The notes: generated by a model not told the origin, from the letters alone. A stretch of 64,000 nt of DNA from Tritrichomonas musculus (GCA_039105265.1 JAPFFF010000001.1:372001-436000), one strand, 5' to 3'. Positions 27,072-38,102 are shown, numbered from the stretch's first letter. Program-made: numbers and translations.

Positions 27072-30000
27072 ATGTCCTTGACACTATATTCTGCAAAGAG
27101 CAAAGAAGCAAAAAAACTTAAAGCAAATGGATTTGAAATAAGTGCTGGAGAAGATGAAAAAATAAATATCATCCAAGAAGATAAGCCCGATGAATACCCA
27201 AAATTTAATTGTCTATACAATAAAGCTGAAGTTGATGCCAGAGTGGTAAATGACTATATTGAAAATGGAGGTAGTCTTAAAGGATTTGGGGATGTTCCCA
27301 TAACTGAAAAATCTACACAAATACTTGAATACAAAGCATTAGCAAGAACGAATTCATTTGTTGAATCCAACAGAGAACTTATCAGAGATGAATATTGTGT
27401 TAATACATTTAATGATATTATCGAAGGGGAATCTAAGACTTGTGAAGCAATCCATGATATGTATAGCGAATTGATGTGCGCAGCAGATGGATACGAACAA
27501 GTAGTATTGGAAGAAGACAAGGGGAAATGTGAAGTAGTTAAATATGTTCAAACTCCTACTGCTCCACCAGAGCCTAAGCCAACTGAACCTTTCCTCCAAT
27601 ACAAGACATATCATAATTTAGCTGATATGTTGATGAATATTATGAAGAATGAAAAAAAGAATCAAAACACAACGAGAATATTATATGAGGTATTTAATGA
27701 AGCAAACTGGATAAAATTCATAAATGGCACAAAGCAATATCATTACAATCTTCAAGACAATACTCTTAAGACAATAGGATATAAATATAAAAATAGTGAT
27801 GAAGAAGTTAAAGCAGACCAGTTAGTGGAAGTAGGAAGCCCGGGTGAATTTATTGATATATACATGCAAAATCAAAAAGATAATTACGCAAATATTAAAC
27901 TATTTATGGGTGCTTTCCTAGCACAATATTTGGTTGAAGTAATGATAAAGAAGGGCATCAACTACATAAAAACAAGAAAGGATGCGGATAGTTTACGAAT
28001 CACTATTATTGAAGATGACGGTACATCTGAAAACATCGCCCTTGGAGAATATTTAAATAATGTGTATGCAAGCTTAAACCATTTAACTCAAGCTCATAAT
28101 GATTTGCATGATTATGTCCTCAAAATTAAATCCTGTACATGTAATCAAGGTGGAAATGTGGATGTAAATGATGACATATTTGTTGAATTATTTTCTGATT
28201 TATATGATAGAGTTGATGGAGTCGAAGGCCATCTTCAAGAGCATGATATTAGTCGTTTGCATTTTGATAATCAGGTCCAGCTGGCTCAATCCCAGGTAGT
28301 CGACTTTTCGATTTACAATAATGATGACGGTATAAATGATTTGGTAAATCAATATCAAAATCAAAATCAGCATATAGATTCCAATATACAGCATACCAAT
28401 TTCATGAATGATAGGTCTTTTAATATTGATCATGATGAAAGATATTATTGGTCAGCCCTCTTTCATAGATGGGTTTTATTAACAGAAAGTGGGTATTCAT
28501 TTGATGATTTTCCATCAGGCTGGAGAACAAATAGAAGCTTTGATGCGCCTCCTTCATTTATATTTGATGTGGACAGACAAAACTGGATTCAGATTATGAT
28601 TACTGATTTTGATAATAAATGTCAAGGTTGGAGGAATAATGAAGATAGAATGAGTGTGGCTGTTTATACAGCCTTTATGGCAAACAATACAAAACAGAAA
28701 GAAGGAGATATAGTATGGGATGAAAATGAAAATGAATGGATATACTGCAATAGTGCTGTTAGCCCTTTGAGTATTGACATCGGCACACCACCAAAACAGC
28801 CCGATGGGTCTATTTCAATTCCAGGGTCAGACCTTGAATCGTTCAAGAAAGCATTAGAAGTATATGGAAACAAATATATCGAACCACCAAAGAATTATCA
28901 ATTTAATAGAGAAAAACCAATATATGGAGATGTTAATATCAAAGCAAATTTAAATGTTAATGGATTAATAAATGGAGTAGATATATCAAATTTATCATCG
29001 GGAGGGGATATTACCACATCTAATTTTACTTATCAATCTGGCTTTCCCAAATATATTCTCACCAATAATTTGCTCAGCACAGATACTTTTAGATTATTTG
29101 ATAGAGATTTTAAGATGATGGTGATAGGTGGTACAGAAGAAATACAAGAACAAATAAAAGATACTCAGGGAAGGATAAATATATTTAAAATAATTCTTCG
29201 AAACAATATTATCATGAATGCTAATGGAAAAATAATTAAAGAGTTCTATATCTATGCAGAAGATGGAAAAATATATAATCCAGTCCTCATACACAATACC
29301 GAGCATGATGAAACCCGGCTTAGTTATTTCCATGAAACAACAACAAATAAATTATATATTGCTCATGATGAAGGGGTTAGAATTGATTCTTATGATTTAT
29401 ATCTCAAGGGAGAGCTAAGTATAATGTATTTATTACCTCAAGACTCTTTGGTAGCTGTTGAGCCAACAATAAAGTGTGATACAATAGAGGCTAAGAATGC
29501 TCTTAAATTACATAATTCTGATATTATTTATTTATATAAACCAACAAAAATTACTGACGCTACAATAGAAGATAAAGAATATTATAAAATGATATATGAA
29601 ATCCCAGATGATTACCATCTCATCGAAGGATTCAAATTCAAATTCAAGGAGTATTGCTTCGGTAATTCATGGGAATTAGAATGGAAGGAAGATAAATGGA
29701 CAGGCAATAATTTGAGTGGAAGATTAGGAGGGAGTGTCATTAACAAATTAAATAAAAGGAACACAGGGTATTATCATAATGATAATAGAACACATTTATG
29801 CTATGCAATGATGAAAAATGATGATATACACAACGAAATAATACCGAGAGGAGAGAAGGGTATATTGTATAGCTTATATGCACTCGCTAGTAAAGAAGGA
29901 AAATTAGAAACCAAATTATTGTTAAACAATGATGAAATTATAAATGGGGATGAAAATCATATTAGTTGTTGGGTGTTTGAGATGGGAGGACATAATAAAG

Positions 30001-31205
30001 AGGCATATGAAGGCTATGATTTGGTAGGTGTTGAGTGTAGATTATTTAATTATGAGGCTAATATAATTAAATTTAATGAATTAATTCCTAAAATCTCCAG
30101 AGTATATTTAGATATTTATTTGCCAAAATCATCTACTCCTACCAGACTAACATTCAAAATATTACCACAAATACTTCATGTCTATGGACAGCTGAATGGA
30201 AATGTTGATTTGATAGGAGATTTGGACACAATAGATAGAATAGCCTGTGATTGGACAGATAGTTTTATCAATCCTGAGGACAGGAATATTGAAATATATT
30301 TACGAAAGAGCATGGCAGACCCCTTCGAAGAAATGAATTGGGATGGTAAAATGAATCCCTTTGAATATATTATCAGGCAACAATTTTATGAGATATATCC
30401 CAATCCTAATGCTGCAACAACATTATATACAGACTATAACATTACCTCATCCAAAATTATTACTGCCGACAATATTACTACAATGAGAAGTGATTTAAAT
30501 ATGGTAAGTAATAATGTTGATGTTTTATCATATGACTTCAATAAATTGGAGAATAAAGTTGGCCAAATGGATAGGAGATTAATAACAGTCGAAGATAAGA
30601 CTGAACATCTAATTTCAGATATGAAGTCAATAAAGATTGTTGAAGGGATTTCTTTAGCCTTCACTATAGCAGGTGGAATAGTTGGTGGAGGCTTAGCTTT
30701 ATCATCGATGGGCATTACATTTGGAGGAGCAGAAGCGTCATCAGATGTAGCAGTAGCAGCGACAACAATAACTCATGCTAGGACATCATATTTATTGGAA
30801 GAGTCATATTTTAGCGGCGCTTCTCGGCTAAGAAAATTTGACCCTTGGTCTAGGACAATTTCAGACACAAATAAAGTATTAGAATGGTGTGATGAAGGGT
30901 TAGATGAATTAGAAGAGATTACTTTCGAAAATGATTTTGACGATCCAGACAAGGGGGTAATGACTCTTCAGGCAACATTTAATTTATGTAATATTTTCAG
31001 AGATTCTTTGAAGCCTGTTTTCAAAATATTAGCTAACGAAATAAAATCTGTTCAAAGCACAAAGCATCCCCTAGATGATATAGATATGACTGCTTATATT
31101 ACAAAATTGGAAGTCAAAGAAATGCTGGAGCAAAAGGATTTATATATCGATTCATTGGAGAAAAGGATTGCTGCATTGGAGAAGAAGTGTGCAAATATTG
31201 AGTAG
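27072..31205 (+). CDS. fibre/spike-like protein 1, element B
   Basis: 1377 aa. The N-terminal 500 residues are acidic and helical with a Pro-rich spot (PTAPPEPKPTEP). The middle holds a beta-rich module found in all fibre genes here: FYIYAEDGKIYNPVL, then LYLKGELSIMYLLPQ, then KNALKLHNSDIIYLYKPT. Next comes an attachment-like block (MNPFEYIIRQQFYEIYPNPN), then a coiled coil (about 1130-1190) and a Gly-rich hydrophobic stretch (SLAFTIAGGIVGGGLALSS, about 1195-1215), ending in another coiled coil. The layout is that of a trimeric spike with a hydrophobic anchor or tip. Host-cell or receptor contact is inference. Confidence 0.6.
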   Translation: MSLTLYSAKSKEAKKLKANGFEISAGEDEKINIIQEDKPDEYPKFNCLYNKAEVDARVVNDYIENGGSLKGFGDVPITEKSTQILEYKALARTNSFVESNRELIRDEYCVNTFNDIIEGESKTCEAIHDMYSELMCAADGYEQVVLEEDKGKCEVVKYVQTPTAPPEPKPTEPFLQYKTYHNLADMLMNIMKNEKKNQNTTRILYEVFNEANWIKFINGTKQYHYNLQDNTLKTIGYKYKNSDEEVKADQLVEVGSPGEFIDIYMQNQKDNYANIKLFMGAFLAQYLVEVMIKKGINYIKTRKDADSLRITIIEDDGTSENIALGEYLNNVYASLNHLTQAHNDLHDYVLKIKSCTCNQGGNVDVNDDIFVELFSDLYDRVDGVEGHLQEHDISRLHFDNQVQLAQSQVVDFSIYNNDDGINDLVNQYQNQNQHIDSNIQHTNFMNDRSFNIDHDERYYWSALFHRWVLLTESGYSFDDFPSGWRTNRSFDAPPSFIFDVDRQNWIQIMITDFDNKCQGWRNNEDRMSVAVYTAFMANNTKQKEGDIVWDENENEWIYCNSAVSPLSIDIGTPPKQPDGSISIPGSDLESFKKALEVYGNKYIEPPKNYQFNREKPIYGDVNIKANLNVNGLINGVDISNLSSGGDITTSNFTYQSGFPKYILTNNLLSTDTFRLFDRDFKMMVIGGTEEIQEQIKDTQGRINIFKIILRNNIIMNANGKIIKEFYIYAEDGKIYNPVLIHNTEHDETRLSYFHETTTNKLYIAHDEGVRIDSYDLYLKGELSIMYLLPQDSLVAVEPTIKCDTIEAKNALKLHNSDIIYLYKPTKITDATIEDKEYYKMIYEIPDDYHLIEGFKFKFKEYCFGNSWELEWKEDKWTGNNLSGRLGGSVINKLNKRNTGYYHNDNRTHLCYAMMKNDDIHNEIIPRGEKGILYSLYALASKEGKLETKLLLNNDEIINGDENHISCWVFEMGGHNKEAYEGYDLVGVECRLFNYEANIIKFNELIPKISRVYLDIYLPKSSTPTRLTFKILPQILHVYGQLNGNVDLIGDLDTIDRIACDWTDSFINPEDRNIEIYLRKSMADPFEEMNWDGKMNPFEYIIRQQFYEIYPNPNAATTLYTDYNITSSKIITADNITTMRSDLNMVSNNVDVLSYDFNKLENKVGQMDRRLITVEDKTEHLISDMKSIKIVEGISLAFTIAGGIVGGGLALSSMGITFGGAEASSDVAVAATTITHARTSYLLEESYFSGASRLRKFDPWSRTISDTNKVLEWCDEGLDELEEITFENDFDDPDKGVMTLQATFNLCNIFRDSLKPVFKILANEIKSVQSTKHPLDDIDMTAYITKLEVKEMLEQKDLYIDSLEKRIAALEKKCANIE

Positions 31206-31233
31206 AATAGGGAAATATTTTTTTGGGTTTGAA

Positions 31234-32115
31234 ATGGCAGCAACAACAACAAAATTCATCGGTGATATACAATTCAAGGTAGGAGACAGCACTCGTAAAG
31301 CAAGCCAGTTATTAACCCTAAGTGATTTAGATGGATATGTTCAGACAGGCCATTTATTCAATGAAGTAGATGGCATACCAGAATTTAATATCAAAAATAA
31401 TAATATACAATACGAGTCATTTGAGTCATCAACAACCCAATATCATATTCTTAAATTTGTTAATATACCAGAGGATTTCATGAATAAAGTGAAGGAAATA
31501 ACAGCCCAAACAAATCTTTTCAAAGTTGTTTTGAGAAAAAATATTATATACGATACGAATGGAAATTTAGTGAAGGAATTTTATATTTATGCCAAGGATG
31601 GAAAGGTTTATTGCCCTCTCATTACCAAAAGCAGTAATGGCTGTTCTATAAATAACAGCACTATATTTGAATACATCAACATAGCTTTCGATTCTAGCCT
31701 CGATTTTAATCCCTATTCCCTTTGGTTAAATGGTGAGTTGAGTATAATGAATGAATATCTTATAGATAGCCTCCAAACAGAAAAAGCAATAAAATGTTCA
31801 ATCATCAAGGCTGATAATGCTTTGAAGCTTCATAAAAGTGATGTATTGTATCTCTATAAACCCACACTAACTAGTGAAGTCCAAATAGATGATAAAATGT
31901 ATTGGCTACTGCAATGGAATATAGACGATAATTACAATATACCTAGCGGCTTGGAATTTAAGTTTAGTGAATATTGTTTTGGTAATAAATGGATTTTAAG
32001 CTGGGATGGAACTAAGTGGGTAGGAGATAATATACAAGGAAACATAAACGGAAATATAAAAAATGCATTAAATAAAGAGAATGAACATGGAGAGGATGGA
32101 ACATATATTAGAATA
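31234..32115 (+). pseudogene. fibre/spike-like gene 2, 5' part, element B
   Basis: Begins MAATTTKFIGDIQFKVG, 28 nt after fibre 1. It carries the shared beta module (KEFYIYAKDGKVYCPLI, LWLNGELSIMNEYL, DNALKLHKSDVLYLYKPT, then LEFKFSEYCFGNKW), very close to fibre 1, so the genes are tandem duplicates with a shorter head here. The gene is interrupted by the MULE-like element that follows, so it is broken. The rest of the fibre sequence is listed at 34027. Confidence 0.65.
32106..32115. repeat. target-site duplication, left
   Basis: TATTAGAATA, repeated as TATTAGAATC at 33996-34005 (nine of ten bases equal). It borders the MULE-like insertion. Confidence 0.6.
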
Positions 32116-33995
32116 GAGGAGATGAAAAACGAATTTGCTGAAGGGTTTGGATAAATATTTTGCCACAGCATTTTATACTTATTTATGAATATAAATATAC
32201 ACTTTTTATGAAGATTTAGTCCTTCAATTTTGAGAAAATAGGTTGGCAATATATGATGTGATTTCATGACCGTTTGAAGATACTTGAATATTATTAAAAA
32301 ATTAATAATAATATTAATATAACTAGATGAAATAATATTTCAAAATAGTTTAATTTTAAATATTCTTTGAAATATTGCCAAAACAATTTTTTTGGTAATA
32401 TTTTTCTTAAATATCTTTTTATAATTTTCACCCGGTATTGAGTTACATAAATATTTAATCATGTAATAAATATTAAATCCATAAATATGCTTTTTAAAAA
32501 AGAATATTATATAGAATAACATAAAAAAATCAGTTATTTATAAAGCTATATATTAAACGATCATATTCTATTCATATTTTCAATATATCAGAATATTTGA
32601 ATTTAATATTATTAAAATTATCTAAAAAATTAAATAGGCAATAAGTTCTTCAAAAAAGAATATTTTTGATTCGTTTCGATTTATTCAATAATTATTTTTG
32701 AATAATTTGATGTTGTAAACATAGATTTCGAATATCAAAAGCTTAATGCTATCATATTTTTATTTGATACATTGTATTAAAGATTACATAAAAAAGAGAA
32801 AACCATATAATAAAATATTGTAAAATAAATTAAGTGTAGCAAAAAGTTTAGCTGTTCAAAATAAAAAGCATGCAAATAATTATGCATTTCATATATCTCA
32901 ATCAATAAATGTAGAATGAATAAAAATTTAATATTATTTTAATTATACCACTTATTAAAATGATAGATATTCATATAAAAAACTTCTATAATAAATCTTT
33001 AGAGAATTTTTGAGGAAAACTTTAGTTTTAAAAAACTTTTTCAGAGATACAGAATATTTTAAAATGTAAATTTTCCAAAATTACAGGAGAAATTTTTAAA
33101 TTAAAACATGAATTTATAAATTATAATAGATATAAAATTAATATAATATATTAATGATTCAATTCTTTCTGCAAAAAATTTAATATGATCCAAAATATGA
33201 TCAAAATGTACGTTTATTTTATATTTAACGTATTTTTCAAATTAAACACAAATATCTTGGAAAATTTTAAAATCTTTTGATATAATTATAATTTATATAA
33301 CAAAAAAATTATTAAAACATACATATTTATCAAAAAAGTAAGATTTGCTATTTGCAATGAATTGGAAAATCAATTTAATTTAATATTCAAACGCTTAAAC
33401 AAAATGGCTTTTAGTTTCGCCAGAAAATATTTTTGCTATTTAAAATATATTATTTAACAAATTTATTTTATTTTTTATTTTTACTTAAATACTTACATAA
33501 AAAAAGATTCACATCATTTTTTTGGATCAAAGTGTCAAAAAAACGAAAATTAAGCAAAATTAAAATGGCTTAAATTTTTTATCTAGAAAAAAAATTCACA
33601 AATTCATAATATTTTTATTATGAACATGTTATGTCTTATCAATGCTTAAAAAATCTCGATACCGGGTGATCTGTAAATTTTTTTTTTGCGTTTGAAGTTT
33701 TGTGAAAAAATTGATGTTTTTTCGTTTTCATATGATCAACATTGATTTATTAGTTTCCGATCAATGATCTAAAAACAACTTAGGATATTAATACTTATTT
33801 TCTATTTCTTTTAAATCAGTCACTGCCAGATCACGAAAAAGGGTATCTAAAAAATTGAATTTGTCACCTCATTTTTTCGAAAGGTAGGCTAGTTATAACA
33901 AATTTAAGAGAATATATTAGTTAGTGCATTAATTATCTATCGAATGGCATATATATTGTTTGCCATAATTGCATATTTATAAAATGCATCTCCTC
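32116..33995. mobile_element. 1.9-kb MULE-like non-autonomous transposon inside fibre gene 2
   Basis: Starts GAGGAGATG and ends CATCTCCTC (9-bp inverted ends), directly inside a 10-bp direct repeat with one difference. A 9-11-bp target duplication is the mark of Mutator-like elements, which trichomonads carry. The interior is about 80 percent AT by eye with no open frame of note, in sharp contrast to the coding DNA on both sides. hAT (8 bp) is less likely given the length of the duplication. No transposase gene is visible. Confidence 0.6.
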
Positions 33996-34026
33996 TATTA
34001 GAATCAAGAGAAGTGAAAGAAATAAA

Positions 34027-36582
34027 ATGTTGATTAAAAAGCCTGATAACTATTCTATTGATAATCTCCTACATTATATGATACATGGAGGGAAATGTAA
34101 ATTGGACTGTAAATTGAAACTAAAGACGGGTGAGATAGAAAGTTTTTCAAAATATGGATTGGGCTATCAAACAAGTAATGGAGGAATAAATGTTGATGGA
34201 TATGATATTGAAGCTATAAGATGCTATAAAGCAAACGGTACAGGGAGCGAATTAGATATTTCCAAAGTGGAAGAATTTTTACTTGATATCACTTTGGACG
34301 GTACCATCAAGGCAAACAGATTTTCTATGAGGCCTACTGGAAAAATATTTGACCCAAAGAGTGATAAGAAATGGTATTTCATCACTGGTATATTAGATTC
34401 GTGTGAAAAAGTAGAATATTGTTATGCTTCATCAACCCCTAATGACTCACGAAATATTAGAATCTATTTATTCAAAGAATATGTTGACCCGATAGATGAG
34501 GTCAATTGGGACCCTACAACAAACCCCTTCGAATATATTATCAAGCAACAATTTTATGAGATATATCCCAATCCTAATGCTGCAACAACATTATATACAG
34601 ACTATAACATTACCTCATCCAAAATTATTACTGCCGACAATATTACTACAATGAGAAGTGATTTAAATATGGTAAGTAATAATGTTGATGTGATAAGTTA
34701 TGACGTTCAGGAAATGAGCACGACAATGGAAAGCCTCAAAGGAAGAGTATCAAGAGCAGAAACAATAACTCAGCATCTAGAAGAAGATGTTGATAAGTTA
34801 AGAATTGTGTCATGGACAGCTTTAGCTTTTGGAGTAGCTGGAACGGCAGGTTCTATGGGCTCTATAGGCATGCAGCTTTTTCCCGAGGGAATTAGTTTTC
34901 CAACAATAAAGGGAGGTGGATTTTTGAAGAGAATTTTCTCTAACAAATCAACGAAAGGCATGAGTGATTTGTTGCGGTCATCTATTAATTTCATGTCTGG
35001 GACCATCGCTAGGTCTATCACAAAAGATATTACTCCAATAATTATGTGGTGTGAAGAAGAATATAAACCATTAGATGATTTAAAATTTGAAGATGAAAAT
35101 GATAATCCTGACAGTGGAGCCTTAACTTTAAGTGGGGCTATGGATATTGGTAATATATTTAGAGATTCTTTGAAGCCTGCATTTAAATTACTTGCCGAAA
35201 AAGTAAATGAACTAGAAGCTGAATTTAATAATTTCCCTACTGTTGATGAAGTAAATGAGGCGTTGGAGAAAGTAAAGAGTGAGATTCCTGCCGCCGTAGA
35301 TTTATCAAAATATCGAGAAAAAAATGATTTGATATATAAAGATGCTGTCGATGTGCCTTTTGAAAATGTCCGAAATAGTGAAGGAAGGTGGGAAGCCAAA
35401 ATAAAAATGACTAGGGGAACTCGTCTTGTTGGAACGATTACTGATGCTGGCGTGGTCAAGAATTTTGATTTTCTGTTTGATTATGATGAAAATGTACCTG
35501 AGAATTCCGATATATATATCAATATAGAAATTGATGGAACAACTTATAACATAAATTATTATCCAAATGAGACTGATGATTGGTGCTTTTATATCGAAAG
35601 CGAAACAGGAAATTTAGATACAAAATTAACACTAGCGGAAAAAATAAATAAACAAGATGAAATAGTTTTGAAAACAGATAATCGAATCGATTTAGAGAAA
35701 ACTTTTGAGAATGCTTTGGTTGAATTCATCAAAAATGATAGATACAAGAATATTTCTGATAATCCAAAAACATATATTGGTTATTTCTATTTTGTTAATG
35801 GAGAATTTGAACTCAGATTTAAATTTATTCCAAGAAATTTTGAAGACAAATATATGATTTTACAATATGATTCTGCTGATGGTGAATTTTGTATTGTATT
35901 GCTATTGAACATTTATTCAAAATCTGGAACATTCATCATTTTTTCAAAAGTTGGAGAATTCAAATATAGAATCGTGAAAGATTTAACCATTGAAACTGTT
36001 TATGATGAAAAATATAGAAATAATGTTTCAAAAGTTTATTGTACCTTTGATGGTTTTGTAAATATTAGTTCGTCTGTTGATGATTATTTGGAAGACATAA
36101 ATGGTTATTCTGATATTAAATATTTCAAAGTTGTTAGATCAAATGACAAATATCCTGTGGATGATATTCTTGGATTATTTATGGACTTCTTTGTTTCATT
36201 CAAGAATCATAAAGATGAAGAAAATGAATGGAGAATATTTTATTCTGGCTTTGTTGATTGTGATCTTCAATGGATTGATGAATTAACCGGAATCAATTAT
36301 GATTCACACAAAAATATTTTAACGATTAGTGTCGAGTTCGATTCTGATGCATATGAATTGTTAATAATATTTAAAGAGACGAGTGGTGAAAAACATTTTG
36401 TGAGAATTCTCCACGGATCAAAGATTGCTTTACTCGATGAAATATATGGATCAAAGAAAGTAAAAGTTGTTCAATATCAAGCTACAGATGATAAATATGA
36501 CTTTAATGTAAGAATGAATTTAGATCAATATCTAGAAAGACAGATTTACATTAAGCAATTGAAATGGAATGTGTATCAATAA
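34027..36582 (+). CDS. fibre/spike-like gene 2, 3' part, element B
   Basis: 851 aa from the first ATG. It contains the attachment-like block NPFEYIIKQQFYEIYPNPN (a 147-bp stretch identical in DNA to fibre 1), a coiled coil, a hydrophobic Gly/Ala segment (WTALAFGVAGTAGSMGSIG, about 260-280), a second coiled coil, and then about 400 residues of new beta-rich sequence absent from fibre 1 (for example DKYMILQYDSADGEFCIVLL, DSDAYELLIIFKE). The C-terminal part is the likely knob. It ends one base before the right terminal repeat. The gene is interrupted upstream by the MULE-like element. Confidence 0.6.
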   Translation: MLIKKPDNYSIDNLLHYMIHGGKCKLDCKLKLKTGEIESFSKYGLGYQTSNGGINVDGYDIEAIRCYKANGTGSELDISKVEEFLLDITLDGTIKANRFSMRPTGKIFDPKSDKKWYFITGILDSCEKVEYCYASSTPNDSRNIRIYLFKEYVDPIDEVNWDPTTNPFEYIIKQQFYEIYPNPNAATTLYTDYNITSSKIITADNITTMRSDLNMVSNNVDVISYDVQEMSTTMESLKGRVSRAETITQHLEEDVDKLRIVSWTALAFGVAGTAGSMGSIGMQLFPEGISFPTIKGGGFLKRIFSNKSTKGMSDLLRSSINFMSGTIARSITKDITPIIMWCEEEYKPLDDLKFEDENDNPDSGALTLSGAMDIGNIFRDSLKPAFKLLAEKVNELEAEFNNFPTVDEVNEALEKVKSEIPAAVDLSKYREKNDLIYKDAVDVPFENVRNSEGRWEAKIKMTRGTRLVGTITDAGVVKNFDFLFDYDENVPENSDIYINIEIDGTTYNINYYPNETDDWCFYIESETGNLDTKLTLAEKINKQDEIVLKTDNRIDLEKTFENALVEFIKNDRYKNISDNPKTYIGYFYFVNGEFELRFKFIPRNFEDKYMILQYDSADGEFCIVLLLNIYSKSGTFIIFSKVGEFKYRIVKDLTIETVYDEKYRNNVSKVYCTFDGFVNISSSVDDYLEDINGYSDIKYFKVVRSNDKYPVDDILGLFMDFFVSFKNHKDEENEWRIFYSGFVDCDLQWIDELTGINYDSHKNILTISVEFDSDAYELLIIFKETSGEKHFVRILHGSKIALLDEIYGSKKVKVVQYQATDDKYDFNVRMNLDQYLERQIYIKQLKWNVYQ

Positions 36583-36958
36583 ATTCTATAGCTATCGGTG
36601 TTTGTTCTTCAGCTGGATTGAGCGTCGGGTACATTTCAATCATTATAAAACAACTTCTTGATTCGAAGGGATATCTTAACAAAAAATGGCTCGGGATTTC
36701 TTGACGGAACGTTAAGAAATCACGCCATTTATATATACTACTTTTAGTAGAGATTTTTTTGAACTTTTTGAATTAAAAAACGTTTTGATAACGAGACGAT
36801 AAAAATTTTAGTTTGGAATTTTTTTGTCGCGAACTTTTTGAATGTGGGGGCCTTTTGAGGGGGTCCAGGGGTGCGAACCCCTGGAGTAGTGGGGTGCGGA
36901 GCCTCTGCGGAGCCCCCAAGTATAGGCTTGGCGGTAGCGGAGCCTATACTATACTACT
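36583..36958. repeat. right terminal inverted repeat of element B
   Basis: The reverse complement of 10655-11030. By direct comparison I found one base difference (in the A/T run next to ATCGTCTCG). It ends ACTACT and is followed by a run of six T; the left copy is preceded by five T. Confidence 0.93.
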
Positions 36959-36977
36959 TTTTTTCCCATTATTAAAT

Positions 36978-38102
36978 ATGAGTAGACGTACGAAAGTAAC
37001 TCGTGTAGCACAACCTGGTGATTTAAATACATGGCAAACACAATACCCAGCTATGTATGAATTAGGAGATGTTGTTCTTAACAAAAAGAAGGACTTTCAT
37101 TTAGTTCGTAATGCTGTAAATTTAAAAGGTGCTCAAGAATGGGCAGCCAAACATAAATACCCAGTACCTCAATCTGATGTTGACATCAATAATGATAACA
37201 TACCTGATACAGTTGTTTACGACAATTATGGAAAACCTGTTATGGTTAACGGTTGGACATTACAGAAATCCCAGTATCCATTACGTAAACAATTCCTTGA
37301 TGAAAATCCTACCAAAGATAAAAGACATGCTGCTGGAGGATTTAGTGGTTTCAGTCACGAATTCAAAGGAAGACATGATCAAAATGGCAATTATGTTTAT
37401 ACTAACTTTGTTAATGCATGGAATGCTGCTGGTTATAAATTATCAGGATCTGCATATCATATATTTGGTCGACTTGTAACCGATTATGTCAAACAATATG
37501 TTAAAACATTATTAAGTGACACACCCGTAGCTCAAGATGAAAAATTATTTAAGGCTATTAATAGTTGTGTTCCTTATACAACCATTATTGCTTGTCATTG
37601 GGTTCAATTGTTATCTATATTATGGAATCATCCAGTTCCAGAAATTGTTGGTGAAGTTAATAAGATTAGACAAAAAACAAATGATCCATTTGAACGTTAT
37701 AAGAAGTTTAAGTCAAAGATGTCAACAAAGAAATACGAAAATGGATTTATTCAATGGGTTAAACAAAATTATAGTATAAATTTGAATCCTAGCGATGTAG
37801 CTGTTGAATTAAGTAAATTTGGTATCAATAAAGAATCATTGGTAACTCTTGCGGCTAATACATTTAATAAAAACCGAACACAAGATGGTAAAATATCTGC
37901 TGATGTTGTTAATCAAATTAAGAAACAAATCAGTGCTGCTGCCTCTTCTGCCAAAGATGGATTAATCAGTGCTTGCTTTGCTGAAGGTTCACGTCCTGTT
38001 ACCCCAACTAACTTTTCATCAACTGTACCAGTAAATCATCCTGACTATGGTACTAATCAAGAGTACCCAGCACTTCCTGAAGACGAAAATGATGAATTTT
38101 AG
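36978..38102 (+). CDS. 374-aa structural-type protein with Ca-binding-like motif, element C
   Basis: Starts MSRRTKVTRVAQPGDLNTW after TTAAATATG, 19 nt beyond the tip of element B. Residues 60-80 contain DVDINNDNIPDTVVYDNYG, a D-x-N-x-D-x-I-x-D loop like those of thrombospondin-3/dockerin calcium sites. The middle is helical (FGRLVTDYVKQYVKTLL, HWVQLLSILWNHPVPE), and the C-terminus is Pro/Thr/acidic. It directly precedes the packaging ATPase. Large helical proteins in this place in other Polintons are minor capsid or assembly factors, but I cannot name the family. Confidence 0.55.
   Translation: MSRRTKVTRVAQPGDLNTWQTQYPAMYELGDVVLNKKKDFHLVRNAVNLKGAQEWAAKHKYPVPQSDVDINNDNIPDTVVYDNYGKPVMVNGWTLQKSQYPLRKQFLDENPTKDKRHAAGGFSGFSHEFKGRHDQNGNYVYTNFVNAWNAAGYKLSGSAYHIFGRLVTDYVKQYVKTLLSDTPVAQDEKLFKAINSCVPYTTIIACHWVQLLSILWNHPVPEIVGEVNKIRQKTNDPFERYKKFKSKMSTKKYENGFIQWVKQNYSINLNPSDVAVELSKFGINKESLVTLAANTFNKNRTQDGKISADVVNQIKKQISAAASSAKDGLISACFAEGSRPVTPTNFSSTVPVNHPDYGTNQEYPALPEDENDEF

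Larger units (their letters stand above)
10655..36958. mobile_element. Polinton/Maverick element B (inner, young, 26.3 kb)
   Basis: Bounded by 376-bp inverted repeats that begin AG and end CT, as in Polintons, with T-runs at both borders compatible with a 5-6-bp target duplication. Parts in order: a coiled-coil gene starting in the left repeat, a second beta-rich gene, integrase, ATPase, two paralogous minor-capsid-like genes, a Pro/Glu-rich gene, major capsid protein, four small genes, (minus strand) GIY-YIG-type protein, PolB, a gene flanked by 40-bp inverted repeats, a repeat-rich spacer, penton-like gene, then (plus strand) fibre 1 and fibre 2. I saw one difference between the two repeats, so the insertion is recent. 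It looks nearly whole: a MULE-like element sits in fibre 2 and there may be one other break. Confidence 0.93.

Noticed and set aside
34770-35459. 229-aa minus-strand frame opposite the second fibre gene
   Set aside because: Ser/Ile/Phe-rich antisense of a coiled coil; no domain.
36813-36977. Coding extension of the 374-aa gene into the right terminal repeat of B
   Set aside because: The extra codons translate GC-rich hairpin DNA of element B; the ATG at 36978 is the natural start.
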